Below are positions 24,528 to 32,538 of a stretch of 64,000 nucleotides of DNA, piece by piece (within the stretch, counting starts at the first letter, position 1; each line of letters begins with the position of its first letter). Source of the DNA: Staphylococcus cohnii subsp. cohnii (lineage in GTDB: Bacteria; Bacillota; Bacilli; Staphylococcales; Staphylococcaceae); NCBI RefSeq assembly GCF_002902365.1, contig NZ_PPQC01000036.1:79548-143547 (forward strand), written 5' to 3'. Both the position numbers and the translations under genes were made by a program. The notes under the pieces were generated by a model. The model did not search any database. It saw nothing but the letters and a program-made list of their open reading frames with translations, and was not told the DNA's origin.

Positions 24528-25668
24528 TATCAGTCTCACCTCCTTCCGTTGAATCTTCTTTTTCATAGTTTTTAGTCAAAATAAAACGGTCTCCACCTTC
24601 AACAGGTTCAAGACCGAGCATTTCGCGCACTTCATTTTGTTTAGCTGCGCTTGACGATATTAATTTGTCTACTTTTTCCGCATTCTTAATAGGATCTACC
24701 TTGTTAATGCCTACGACTTTGACACATTGTCCTTTTAAATATTCTTGTTCTGTAAAAAACTTACTATTTAATTCATCTTCAATTTTAGTGACAAGTGGAT
24801 TGATACAGAAATCAAGATAAGCATCCATAGCATTATTAAGGTCTGCTACATCACCATGAATAATATTAGATGGTATACCAATAATCTTAGCTACATCATC
24901 AATGAATAAACGTTTAACTTTTTGCAAGTTTTCAGCGCCGTTATCAGTCCCATTAGCATTGTCTTTGGATAATTCTTCGTAATCAAATCCGGGTACTTGT
25001 GGTACGATTGCGACACCATTATTTTTAAATTGACTATATATTTTATCGATATACTTCTGTAGCCTTGTCATTTTATTATTGTCTAATTGGCCGCCACCAT
25101 TACCAACACTAACAATACCTCTAATTTGGTTCTTACGTAATTGCGTGTCCATCATACGACCGAACAACTCGCCGTAATCCCCAAACAAGCCATCTACAAA
25201 TCTTTGTAACTTATCGTTGTTGTAGTTTAGATAAACTACTTCATCCATCTTAAAATTGCGTTTAAATACATAGTCTTTAACTACTACATCTTTAAACAAG
25301 TCATCATAGACTGCATATTCTTCTCTATAAAAATCATCAGCAATCAATAAGTCATCGCTATCAGTCTTTATAATTAATACTTCGTTGTCATACACAAGTT
25401 TATAAATAACTTTATGCCAAAAGTCTGAAGCACTAGAATCAGTATTAGGTCGTACATTTAATTTGTAATACAACTTGTCTCTAACTAATTCTTGTCCATC
25501 TTTAACCCAAAATTCCGATTGGCTAAAGGTACGAGCAATAAAGTTAATAGAGGTTTCAAGTGCAATACGTTTCAAATACGACCTACTAGCAGGGTCATAG
25601 GCTAAATCCAAATCAAGCATGTCTCGTAAGTCTAGATTCCTTTTCAGTATTGAATCAAAAATTCCCAA
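24490..25668 (-). CDS. Portal protein, HK97 family
   Basis: A protein of 392 residues forming the dodecameric portal vertex through which DNA enters. The family pattern is clear in AYDPASRSYLKRIALETSINFIA near the N-terminus, LIIKTDSDDLLIAD in the middle and VAKIIGIPSNIIHGDVADLNN towards the end. It starts with TTG, seven bases after GGAGGTG. It follows terL by 15 bases. Confidence 0.9.
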   Translation of the reverse strand: MGIFDSILKRNLDLRDMLDLDLAYDPASRSYLKRIALETSINFIARTFSQSEFWVKDGQELVRDKLYYKLNVRPNTDSSASDFWHKVIYKLVYDNEVLIIKTDSDDLLIADDFYREEYAVYDDLFKDVVVKDYVFKRNFKMDEVVYLNYNNDKLQRFVDGLFGDYGELFGRMMDTQLRKNQIRGIVSVGNGGGQLDNNKMTRLQKYIDKIYSQFKNNGVAIVPQVPGFDYEELSKDNANGTDNGAENLQKVKRLFIDDVAKIIGIPSNIIHGDVADLNNAMDAYLDFCINPLVTKIEDELNSKFFTEQEYLKGQCVKVVGINKVDPIKNAEKVDKLISSSAAKQNEVREMLGLEPVEGGDRFILTKNYEKEDSTEGGETDNEDEERINQSNV

Positions 25669-25683
25669 TAAATCACCTCCTAA

Positions 25684-27354
25684 CTAGAAATCAAGTTTAT
25701 CTAATAAGTCAAATGCTTGATCTAAATCTATTTCTTCTATTTCGTCTACACTATATAAAGCGTGTAAAAAAGCATGAAAACCATCTGTTTTTCTTCTGTG
25801 TTCGTCTTTCTTGATAAATTCTTTATTACCGTCTTTTTTCACCTGGACTGCCACATTATTTGTGTACCAACGCATCAACGGATTATCGCCATATATGACA
25901 CGACGATTCGCAAACAACGTTTCAATGCGTGGCGCTAATTTACTGTGAACGCCTCTAGGGTTGCGCAACACCTCTATATCAAAACCTGCTTCTTCAAACA
26001 GTGGGCGCATTAAATCCATTCGGAAATTATCGGCTACTACTTTTTGAATTGCGTACTTTTTACGCATTTCTATGAACCAATTAACAATATGAATCGGGTT
26101 AATAGATGGTTCATCAACTATTGTTAAATGCCCTTCTTTCTCCCATTGTTTGATAGGTGGCTTAAGTTTAGCTTCGTCTAAATAATCTTTACGAGCGAAT
26201 GAGTGTGATATCCATACGACATCGTCTCCTTGCTTAAACAACAATCCAACTGCTGCAAAGTCTTTAATACTTGCATAGTCAACGCCACCAATAGCTGTTT
26301 TGTTTTTTAACGGCGGAATATTGCGAGCTGTCGCAAGCACATCTTCACGAGATGCTACAATTTTACTTGAATCTTCTTCGGGTAGGTTCATACGCTTTGT
26401 TATAAAGTTTTCATAACCACTAGGGCTATGCTCTAAGTCTTTATGTTGGTTAAGAACCTTACGATAAAGGCGTTTACCATATTCACTCATAGGCTCTTCA
26501 AACATTGGATTCGCTTTAGACCATGTACTAGGGTCGTCTTTTTCTTCTTTATGATCTAACTTACAAATAAATGGAAACAATCTATCATCGGGTGAACGAC
26601 CTTCAAGAATTTCTTTAGAACGGTCTTTCATTTTATCTAAGAATCCTTCACGAACAAATCCATCAGTACCTATAAAAAATTCTCTAGGGTGCTTTACTTT
26701 ACCAAGCCCACTAGAGAATACGTCTACTATGTCATTGTTTTCATATCTGTGAATCTCATCATAAATAATAAAACCTTCACGTCCACCATCTTTACTACCA
26801 GCATTACTTGTTGCGAATTCAAATTTACTTTGTGTTACTTCTGATGTTATGCGTAATTTGGTTAAATCAAAGAATCCTTCACCTTCAACATCATTTATCT
26901 TTCCACTGTATAAATTATGTTTAGTAATTTGTCTGTGCATTTCTTCAAATGATGTTTTAGCTTGTTTTTCAGTGTTAGCTACAACCGTTCCGTCGTAATT
27001 ATCTACACCATGTAGCTCACTTATTAGATAGTTAGATAAAGCACTAATCAAACCGTTTTTACCAGCACCACGTGCTACTAACCAAAAGAACTGTTCAAAG
27101 TATAATTCATCTTCTTCATCAAACAAGAAAATAAAGGCGATTAGAAATTTTTGAAATGGTTGTAATTTAAAATAAAACTTTTCTGTAAAAGCAATACACT
27201 TTTCAATTTGTTCATCATCGAAATATAAATCTTCTCGATACAAAACGTTAAGTTCCAAGTGATCTATTAATTTAATTCGGTCACTGTTTAAATTGATTTC
27301 GCCATTTTTATATTTATCTATGTACCGTTGTACATGTTTATTTACTTTCGTCAT
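25684..27354 (-). CDS. terL: Terminase large subunit
   Basis: A protein of 556 residues that packages DNA. The ATPase has an adenine/Walker A region in FFWLVARGAGKNGLISAL and Walker B in FIIYDEIHRYEN. The C-terminal nuclease shows GGVDYASIKDFAAVGLL with its Asp, and further acidic residues near DNFRMDLMRPL. The type (terminase_1/YmfN-like) goes with cos-packaging HK97-like phages that carry an adjacent HNH gene. The ATG follows AGGAGTTTATT and overlaps terS by 4 bases. Confidence 0.95.
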   Translation of the reverse strand: MTKVNKHVQRYIDKYKNGEINLNSDRIKLIDHLELNVLYREDLYFDDEQIEKCIAFTEKFYFKLQPFQKFLIAFIFLFDEEDELYFEQFFWLVARGAGKNGLISALSNYLISELHGVDNYDGTVVANTEKQAKTSFEEMHRQITKHNLYSGKINDVEGEGFFDLTKLRITSEVTQSKFEFATSNAGSKDGGREGFIIYDEIHRYENNDIVDVFSSGLGKVKHPREFFIGTDGFVREGFLDKMKDRSKEILEGRSPDDRLFPFICKLDHKEEKDDPSTWSKANPMFEEPMSEYGKRLYRKVLNQHKDLEHSPSGYENFITKRMNLPEEDSSKIVASREDVLATARNIPPLKNKTAIGGVDYASIKDFAAVGLLFKQGDDVVWISHSFARKDYLDEAKLKPPIKQWEKEGHLTIVDEPSINPIHIVNWFIEMRKKYAIQKVVADNFRMDLMRPLFEEAGFDIEVLRNPRGVHSKLAPRIETLFANRRVIYGDNPLMRWYTNNVAVQVKKDGNKEFIKKDEHRRKTDGFHAFLHALYSVDEIEEIDLDQAFDLLDKLDF

Positions 27355-27713
27355 AATAAACTCCTACCTTTTTCCTTCACTTCTTGCGCTACATCTTCAG
27401 GTAACAACCGCGTTAGTTGTTGTATAATTTTCTGATAAGCACCATCACGAGAATTGAAAAGTTTGGCTATTGGTCGTTCACGTTCGTATGGAGGGGCACT
27501 CTCTGATTGAGTGAATAACTCATAATCGCCATTTTCTTGGATATCCAACCATGCGTCATCAAGTAATACACGCATTCTAGCAGCTTGAACGATTAAGCCT
27601 TGCGCCACTCTCTTTTTGTCATCTGGTATAGATTGGAAAACCTTGTCTAAGCGTTTCTTTTCTTTATCTACTCGTGCCTCATGCTCTTTAATTTGTTGTT
27701 CGTTTCTTTCCAC
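27351..27713 (-). CDS. terS: Terminase small subunit (P27 family)
   Basis: A protein of 120 residues that recognises the packaging site. It is helical and charged, with the P27-family pattern at the C-terminal half (PYERERPIAKLFNSRDGAYQKII). I chose the GTG at 27713, which follows GAGGTGATAACT; the GTG three codons earlier lies inside that binding site. It overlaps terL by 4 bases and is preceded by a 170-base noncoding GC-rich stretch that may hold cos. Confidence 0.85.
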   Translation of the reverse strand: MERNEQQIKEHEARVDKEKKRLDKVFQSIPDDKKRVAQGLIVQAARMRVLLDDAWLDIQENGDYELFTQSESAPPYERERPIAKLFNSRDGAYQKIIQQLTRLLPEDVAQEVKEKGRSLL

Positions 27714-27722
27714 AGTTATCAC

Positions 27723-27897
27723 CTCTTTTCTATATATGCTTTAGGGAGGGGGTTATACGCGATATTTGTTAGCAAATGTCGAGAAAAGACTCCCCACCTC
27801 GTTCCCCGAGGTTAAAATAAAATTAAAAATATTTTGGTGGGGGGATTTAATTTTTTTGAAAAATATTTTTTAAAAATTTATTTTTATTTTTTTTAAA
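27723..27897. other. Noncoding stretch before terS, candidate cos region
   Basis: It lies between the HNH and terS genes. G- and C-runs (GGGAGGGGG at 27744-27752, CCCCACCTCGTTCCCCGAGG at 27792-27811, GGTGGGGGG at 27836-27844) stand out in an AT-rich genome. They are followed by a run of A/T of about 50 bases with tracts of T. Staphylococcal cos phages have their cohesive ends in this position with G-rich overhangs. The cut site itself cannot be named from sequence alone. Confidence 0.45.
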
Positions 27898-28212
27898 TTA
27901 CCACCATTCATCATTCCAATTATCTTTTTTCTTTTTATAAATATTTCTATCGTGATGATTTTCGTGACAAGCAAAGCAAACTGTAACTAAATTATCTATA
28001 TCTAATGCTAAGTCTGGTCTGTCCTTTAACTCTTGCTTATGATGAACAATTAATCTTGTGTCTTTAGACGTAACTACTCTGCCATTATCTTTGCACCACT
28101 GACATTCATCATTATCAATCTCACGCCTTATCGCCTTTATGTCTTTCCATTCTCTCTTCTTATAAAATCTCTTACGATCATTCACATCTTTATAGTTAAT
28201 ATCATCTATCAT
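27898..28212 (-). CDS. HNH endonuclease (packaging-associated)
   Basis: A protein of 104 residues with zinc cysteines CQWC and CFAC and the HNH motif LIVHHKQEL ... NLVTVCFACHENHH. In HK97-like cos phages an HNH protein next to the terminase is needed for specific cos cutting. The ATG at 28212 follows AAGGTGATTGCAT. Confidence 0.9.
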   Translation of the reverse strand: MIDDINYKDVNDRKRFYKKREWKDIKAIRREIDNDECQWCKDNGRVVTSKDTRLIVHHKQELKDRPDLALDIDNLVTVCFACHENHHDRNIYKKKKDNWNDEWW

Positions 28213-28218
28213 ATGCAA

Positions 28219-28490
28219 TCACCTTATCTTTATTAATGAATGGCATATGCTAACTCATATCAACACTACGAGCATGACTAAAAGTTATATAGTTGGAGTT
28301 CATGTGTAGTGTTCATATCAATAAGCACAAAGAAGACACACAGGTAATCACCCCTGCGTGCCTCAATATAATATAGTATTGTTATTTATAATAAGTCACT
28401 GAAACTTATCGTATATCTATATTATATACCGTACCTATGTACAGTACATAATAGTGTGTAATCTGTGCAAAGTGTGCAATATGTGCAGAC
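28219..28490 (-). promoter_or_regulatory. Late control region between the regulator gene and the HNH/terminase operon
   Basis: A 270-base noncoding stretch. At the upstream end for leftward transcription TGTGCA occurs three times, 9 bases apart (28464, 28473, 28482). Then come GTAC-containing inverted repeats around 28420-28450 and a TATAAT-like box on the minus strand near 28420. It is the only sizeable gap before the packaging and structural genes, so it is the natural site of the late promoter and of binding by the regulator encoded directly upstream. Confidence 0.5.
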
Positions 28491-28886
28491 TTATTGGTGC
28501 TTCATGTATGTGTCTACTATCTTATCTATACGACTATATATACTTCTTCTACTAATACTTAGTAGTCTTTCTATAGTCTTGATAGTTTCTCCTTGTTTAA
28601 GTAATTGTAATATGTGGTAGTTCTTATCATTAGTGATATAACACTCTAGCTTATCTACAAAGCCTATCTCTTCTATAAGCTTCTGTGAGTGTCTCTTGTC
28701 CTTATCATTGCGTATCACTCTAACTAACACCTTATCTCCTGTCTGTCCTTGACCTTTCGGCATTGCCGCCTCTATACCATACTGCCCTGTTGAGGTACTG
28801 TCATACTCGTACACCTTATGTTCTAGCAAGTTAACACGCCAATGATAGCCTGTAATTAATTGTCTTACCTCTGATTCACTGTACAT
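28491..28886 (-). CDS. Putative late-gene transcription regulator (RinA/LtrC-type)
   Basis: A protein of 131 residues. The C-terminal third is a helix-turn-helix of sigma region 4 type (LLKQGETIKTIERLLSISRRSIYSRIDKIVDTY). The place just before the late control region, and the length, match the RinA/ArpU/LtrC-like activators of late transcription in phages of Firmicutes. The sequence is not close to the classical RinA I remember, so the name is left open. The ATG follows GGAGGTATTAG. Confidence 0.65.
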   Translation of the reverse strand: MYSESEVRQLITGYHWRVNLLEHKVYEYDSTSTGQYGIEAAMPKGQGQTGDKVLVRVIRNDKDKRHSQKLIEEIGFVDKLECYITNDKNYHILQLLKQGETIKTIERLLSISRRSIYSRIDKIVDTYMKHQ

Positions 28887-28899
28887 CTAATACCTCCAG

Positions 28900-29127
28900 T
28901 TATTTAATACGTTTATCCCATGCATCTTTTATCTCTCTGATCTGTTCGTCAGTGAGTTCATCTTCCTTCAACCTCAACGCCACATCACCATGATCATTGA
29001 ATATAATATCTAGCAAGTACGCAACCTCATATTCCAGTGCATCTATCTTAGTATCTTTAACTGAATTGTATATAAGAGAAATGACTGCGATTACGCCTAG
29101 AAGAATAGTTGATATAATCCAGAACAT
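28900..29127 (-). CDS. DUF1514-like small membrane protein
   Basis: A protein of 75 residues: an N-terminal membrane helix (FWIISTILLGVIAVISLIY), then a charged part with IDALEYEVAYLLDIIF. The layout of helix plus ALEY motif matches the DUF1514 family, frequent in staphylococcal phages next to rinB. Its ATG overlaps the rinB stop (TAATG). Function unknown. Confidence 0.7.
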   Translation of the reverse strand: MFWIISTILLGVIAVISLIYNSVKDTKIDALEYEVAYLLDIIFNDHGDVALRLKEDELTDEQIREIKDAWDKRIK

Positions 29128-29261
29128 TAGTCGCTCACCTCATAGTCCTTAGGATACTGATCCACCATGTCATTAGCTTGCATGCGTACTATAATTTCAT
29201 TCGTAACGTATTTGCTTAATTCATACAAGGTAGTGATTAGTAGTGTTTTAAGTATTTTCAT
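29127..29261 (-). CDS. rinB: RinB-like transcription activator (44 residues)
   Basis: The frame reads MKILKTLLITTLYELSKYVT, then NEIIVRMQAND and an acidic end. Staphylococcal RinB begins with the same pattern (hydrophobic start followed by YEL-KYVT), and rinB lies beside DUF1514 in those phages. RinB helps activate expression of the integrase or late genes in Staphylococcus aureus phages; here that is by analogy. The ribosome binding site is weak (GGAGTCGATGAA). The stop overlaps the next start. Confidence 0.65.
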   Translation of the reverse strand: MKILKTLLITTLYELSKYVTNEIIVRMQANDMVDQYPKDYEVSD

Positions 29262-29262
29262 T

Positions 29263-29505
29263 TCATCGACTCCCCAATCCTAATATGTCCGTTCTAATTT
29301 TCTTAACTTCTAAGTTATATTTTTCTGCAAAATTCAATGCGTCATCATAATCTTCATACAATCTAACCTTAGTAATATCTGTTGTAGTTTCTATAGTTTT
29401 CTCGATGACTTCCCAGTCAGCATAAAAACTCACAACTGAACCGGTAGCCATTTGATTATTGCGTGTAACAACATAATAGTATTTACCTATTTCCATCTCA
29501 CTCAC
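29263..29505 (-). CDS. Hypothetical phage protein (80 residues)
   Basis: The protein begins MSEMEIGKYYYVVTRNNQMAT and appears to be a small alpha/beta domain with EDYDDALNFAEKYNLEV near its end. No family recognised. It overlaps the DUF1381-like gene upstream by 8 bases, in the small-gene cluster between dut and rinB. Confidence 0.6.
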   Translation of the reverse strand: MSEMEIGKYYYVVTRNNQMATGSVVSFYADWEVIEKTIETTTDITKVRLYEDYDDALNFAEKYNLEVKKIRTDILGLGSR

Positions 29506-29728
29506 TGTCCTTTCTATACATACCAGCTTTTAACGCTCTACTAATAGGACCGTTATTAAAACTAGATGGTACTACTTCCAATAATCCTTTAGGTTTCCTT
29601 ACCTTCTCTTTCGCATCTTCCTTATTCTCTGCGTCCACTACAATGAATTCTTCATTCTCCTTAGCTCTGGTTACATCAAAGAACACTTCACCTGTTGTGT
29701 GGGTTGTTTTGCGTACTAGGAATTGCAT
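29498..29728 (-). CDS. DUF1381-like phage protein
   Basis: A protein of 76 residues. The start MQFLVRKTTHTTGEVFFDVTR, followed by EEFIVVDAENKEDAKEKV, matches the pattern of DUF1381, a family found in staphylococcal phages downstream of dUTPase. Function unknown. The ATG follows AAGGAGTGACGAC. Confidence 0.65.
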   Translation of the reverse strand: MQFLVRKTTHTTGEVFFDVTRAKENEEFIVVDAENKEDAKEKVRKPKGLLEVVPSSFNNGPISRALKAGMYRKDSE

Positions 29729-29775
29729 GTCGTCACTCCTTGCCTAATATTATTCGTACACGTTCAACGATATCT

Positions 29776-30198
29776 TTAGTATCCTGTTGATCCGTATCCG
29801 CCTCTGTCTGATTCTTCTTCGAATTTTTCCACATTTTCTACCTCCATATAACTCACTGGCGCAACAACTAGCTGCGCTAATCGTTCACCTTTTTGAACTA
29901 TAATAGGTTTATCGCCTATATTATCTGTAATAATTCCAACTTCCTTATGGTATGTGTAATCTATAGTTCCTAATGCAACACGTAATTTAGTTTTTAATGA
30001 CTTTCCTGAACGTGGTCTTACTTGTCCTTCGTATCCGTAAGGTAATTTTATAGCTATATCTGTTTTAACTAACTTAGTAGTGTGTGGTGGAATGTTTACT
30101 GTTTCCGATACATATAAATCCAATCCACTATCACTAGGGTTTGCTCTTTTTGGTTTAGTTGCGTTGTCGCTTAATAGTTTGATTTGTAGTTTAGTCAT
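29776..30198 (-). CDS. dut: dUTPase (dUTP diphosphatase), trimeric type
   Basis: A protein of 140 residues that hydrolyses dUTP to dUMP. All five motifs are present: DSGLDLYV, VRPRSGKS, the GTIDYTYHKEVG segment, RLAQLVV and the C-terminal DRGGYGSTGY. In Staphylococcus aureus, phage dUTPases also bind the Stl repressor of pathogenicity islands and switch them on; whether this variant does so is unknown. The ATG follows TTGGAGGAC and overlaps the preceding gene by 4 bases. Confidence 0.95.
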   Translation of the reverse strand: MTKLQIKLLSDNATKPKRANPSDSGLDLYVSETVNIPPHTTKLVKTDIAIKLPYGYEGQVRPRSGKSLKTKLRVALGTIDYTYHKEVGIITDNIGDKPIIVQKGERLAQLVVAPVSYMEVENVEKFEEESDRGGYGSTGY

Positions 30199-30443
30199 TT
30201 TGTTTGTCCTCCAATAATCTCTTCTATTTCTTCACACATTAATCTTTCACCAAAATCATATTCGTCAGTATGTTTCTGTTCTTTTAATCTTTCGGTAGTG
30301 AAATTTTTTACTTCATCTAAAGTTTTAGCTTTGCGATAGACTTCTTCAAGTTCTTTAATTCGTTCGTTTAATTCATCCATTGAAGTTTCATTATCTACTG
30401 TAAAAACTATTTGCTTATTGCTTTCCTCATACTCATACGCCAT
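30195..30443 (-). CDS. Hypothetical phage protein (82 residues, acidic, helical)
   Basis: Begins MAYEYEESNKQIVFTVDNE; the middle is a predicted coiled coil (DELNERIKELEEVYRKAKTL). Not recognised. It is coupled to dut by a 4-base overlap and starts one base after the stop of the gene upstream. Confidence 0.6.
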   Translation of the reverse strand: MAYEYEESNKQIVFTVDNETSMDELNERIKELEEVYRKAKTLDEVKNFTTERLKEQKHTDEYDFGERLMCEEIEEIIGGQTK

Positions 30444-30719
30444 CTACTTAACCCCCAACTTATCTAACTTACTTCGATATTCTCTATACATTGAACTGCC
30501 TTGATGCAGTGATAATTTATAATCTATGAGCTTTCTAAACTGTTTCAGTAATGCAAGTTGTTCGGCGTTCTCTCGTTCCAATCGTTTATTATTCGCACGC
30601 AAGACGATTAAATCATCTACACAGTGTTGATACGCTTGTTTGTATTGGTCATGTTGCTTTTTCACTTTCTTCAACCTTGCATCCATAACACTTACATGAA
30701 GTTTCGTTTCTGAATTCAT
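30444..30719 (-). CDS. Hypothetical coiled-coil phage protein
   Basis: A protein of 91 residues, mostly a coiled coil (LKKVKKQHDQYKQAYQHC ... NNKRLERENAEQLALLKQF). The ATG at 30719 follows AAAGGAGTG; an in-frame GTG three codons earlier is part of that site. Function unknown. Confidence 0.6.
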   Translation of the reverse strand: MNSETKLHVSVMDARLKKVKKQHDQYKQAYQHCVDDLIVLRANNKRLERENAEQLALLKQFRKLIDYKLSLHQGSSMYREYRSKLDKLGVK

Positions 30720-30721
30720 AA

Positions 30722-30922
30722 TTAACACTCCTTTATCCCATTTAAAACTTTCCTGTTATGTTTCTTGTCCTCTGGTAACACTGCCATGACAATGCTACGT
30801 GTATTGAGAGAGTATAAGAATCCTTTAACTCCCCAATATCTTAGTAGCTTTGTCATTTCGACAGTGTTTCTGCCTTTAGTATCAATTTTGTACTTAACTT
30901 TGATAGTTTCTGATAGCATCAT
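30722..30922 (-). CDS. Hypothetical phage protein (66 residues)
   Basis: Begins MMLSETIKVKYKIDTKGRNTV; a small basic alpha/beta protein. Its ATG overlaps the stop of the gene upstream (TCATGATG). Not recognised. Confidence 0.55.
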   Translation of the reverse strand: MMLSETIKVKYKIDTKGRNTVEMTKLLRYWGVKGFLYSLNTRSIVMAVLPEDKKHNRKVLNGIKEC

Positions 30923-31224
30923 GATAATTTATATTTCTCCATTACTATGTCGTACTTCTCAACAAACTTATATCTGTCTTGGTGTAACTTCTCACTCCAC
31001 TGTGTATATTCGTCCATTGCTTTAAGTTGTTCAATTAATCCTTTTATTTCTCTCTGCGTCTGTTCAGCGGCAGCCACTGCTTTCCAGTATCTACTTGTAC
31101 CAACTTCTGCCTCATAACTTGTGTTACTATATTTCAAGAATTGTTTATATGTTCTATCAGCTCTTTGAAATAATGATTTAACAATCAAGTCAGAATTTTT
31201 TAGTAGTATGTCGTTAGGTGTCAT
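30919..31224 (-). CDS. Hypothetical helical phage protein (101 residues)
   Basis: The sequence (MTPNDILLKNSDLIVKSLFQ ...) is predicted to be entirely helical with a coiled-coil centre (AAAEQTQREIKGLIEQLKAM). No family recognised. It starts one base after the stop of the DUF3310 gene, with a weak binding site. Confidence 0.6.
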   Translation of the reverse strand: MTPNDILLKNSDLIVKSLFQRADRTYKQFLKYSNTSYEAEVGTSRYWKAVAAAEQTQREIKGLIEQLKAMDEYTQWSEKLHQDRYKFVEKYDIVMEKYKLS

Positions 31225-31707
31225 TTACTTCACATCCCAATTCTCAAACGCACGTTCTATTGACCATTTAGCTTTAGCAACATCTTCTTTACCATTCTTA
31301 TGCGGCGCCCTGCTAATATATTTGATAGCATTGCCAATGTGATAAGCTACGTTTGGATTGTAATGTTTGGTAACCTGGTCGATGAAGTCCACAACTTCTA
31401 TATCACCAAAGTTATAATGTGAAGGACTGTTGACGTTATCCTTACGCTTACGTTGTTGTACGTCGTTGGATTGTTTATCCAATCCCATACGCTTCGTCTT
31501 ATTTTCTATCTCTTTCGCCCACAACTCAAAATCGTTGAAGTCTGTGATTTCATATCTGTGTTTAGCTAGCGATTCGATAATTGCATAGTTTCCTTTACCG
31601 TCAATCTCAACCACTTTACCTATCACACGCATGCCACTGCTATAATTACCTGCACCTAAGTCATTCACAACAACGTATTTACCTATTTTTAAATCACTGA
31701 TTTTCAT
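31225..31707 (-). CDS. DUF3310 domain protein (SaV-like)
   Basis: A protein of 160 residues. The N-terminal half looks like a small beta-barrel (VGKVVEIDGKGNYAIIESL). The C-terminal half is the DUF3310 nucleotide-kinase-like domain: SPSHYNFGDIEVVDFIDQV and YHIGNAIKYISRAPHKNGKE. The domain is common in phages of Gram-positive bacteria; its role is unknown. Confidence 0.85.
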   Translation of the reverse strand: MKISDLKIGKYVVVNDLGAGNYSSGMRVIGKVVEIDGKGNYAIIESLAKHRYEITDFNDFELWAKEIENKTKRMGLDKQSNDVQQRKRKDNVNSPSHYNFGDIEVVDFIDQVTKHYNPNVAYHIGNAIKYISRAPHKNGKEDVAKAKWSIERAFENWDVK

Positions 31708-31926
31708 CTAACGCACCGCCTCTGCTTTTATTTCTTTGATACTCACTTTCTCTGCTACAATTTGGTTTGGTCCAGCTTCTCTTTTTGTTAGAGAACTTGC
31801 CATTCGAGCAAATGTACCTTCTGTAATATTCATCTTCGCTTGTATTTCTTGTCTAGTACCGGCACAAATCACTTCATCCCCTTTATATACAACATATTCG
31901 TATGCATGTGATCGTCCTTTTGCCAT
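31708..31926 (-). CDS. Hypothetical phage protein, possible HTH (72 residues)
   Basis: Begins MAKGRSHAYEYVVYKGDEVIC; the centre GTRQEIQAKMNITEGTFARM has the spacing of a helix-turn-helix, similar to small phage proteins that resemble antitoxins. The ATG at 31926 follows GAGGTGGACAGA. Function unknown. Confidence 0.6.
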   Translation of the reverse strand: MAKGRSHAYEYVVYKGDEVICAGTRQEIQAKMNITEGTFARMASSLTKREAGPNQIVAEKVSIKEIKAEAVR

Positions 31927-31937
31927 TCTGTCCACCT

Positions 31938-32339
31938 CTAAACTAATTGTTGATTGCCATATTTATCTTTTTTAAGTTTTGCTACTAAATTATTTTTAGA
32001 TAATTCCTGAAACCACTTACTGCTACATTTCGCATCGTCAATCATCTGTAAGCGTTCCTGTTCCTTACGTTGCTTTTCTTCCGCTAATGCTTGCTTGCGT
32101 TCTTCACGTTCTCTGTCCTCACGCTTTAATCTAGCTAACCCTTGTTGAGCATCATAATCTCTAACGTATTTACGAAAATGTCTTATACCTTTTTCCATAT
32201 GTTTTTTGATTGTTCCATTACTTATGCCCAATCTCGTTGCCTCTTTGTAATCTTCGACTGGTATTAAGATTGCTTTATCCCAGTTTTGCAGTGCATAACA
32301 CACTTCGCCATTCTTATCTTTCACACGTTGAAACCTCAT
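31938..32339 (-). CDS. Hypothetical phage protein with charged coiled coil
   Basis: A protein of 133 residues. The first 60 may contain a helix-turn-helix (KEATRLGISNGTIKKHMEKG). Residues about 75-110 are a strongly charged coiled coil (REDREREERKQALAEEKQRK). It lies within the small-gene block after rusA. No family recognised. Confidence 0.6.
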   Translation of the reverse strand: MRFQRVKDKNGEVCYALQNWDKAILIPVEDYKEATRLGISNGTIKKHMEKGIRHFRKYVRDYDAQQGLARLKREDREREERKQALAEEKQRKEQERLQMIDDAKCSSKWFQELSKNNLVAKLKKDKYGNQQLV

Positions 32340-32340
32340 C

Positions 32341-32538
32341 TCAATAACCCCTATCTATAATTTTTACGTCGATTATATCCCTAAATAAATTTTCATCTGT
32401 GTAATCATCTAAATTTGTAATCATGTGATTCGATATTCTATGTTCTACATCGTTATCTGGTTCACCATTTTTAGCAGGAAATGTATATTGTCTTTCATAC
32501 TCTATCGTGTATTTAATCTTTAACGTTTCTTCATTCAT
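32341..32538 (-). CDS. Hypothetical phage protein (65 residues)
   Basis: Begins MNEETLKIKYTIEYERQYTF; acidic, with no recognisable domain. It overlaps the end of rusA by 8 bases and starts after AAGGTGATCTAA. Confidence 0.55.
   Translation of the reverse strand: MNEETLKIKYTIEYERQYTFPAKNGEPDNDVEHRISNHMITNLDDYTDENLFRDIIDVKIIDRGY

Noticed and set aside
30765..31025. Plus-strand frame of 86 codons in the early region
   Set aside because: It is antisense to two tightly coupled minus-strand genes with overlapping start and stop codons, and has no binding site.
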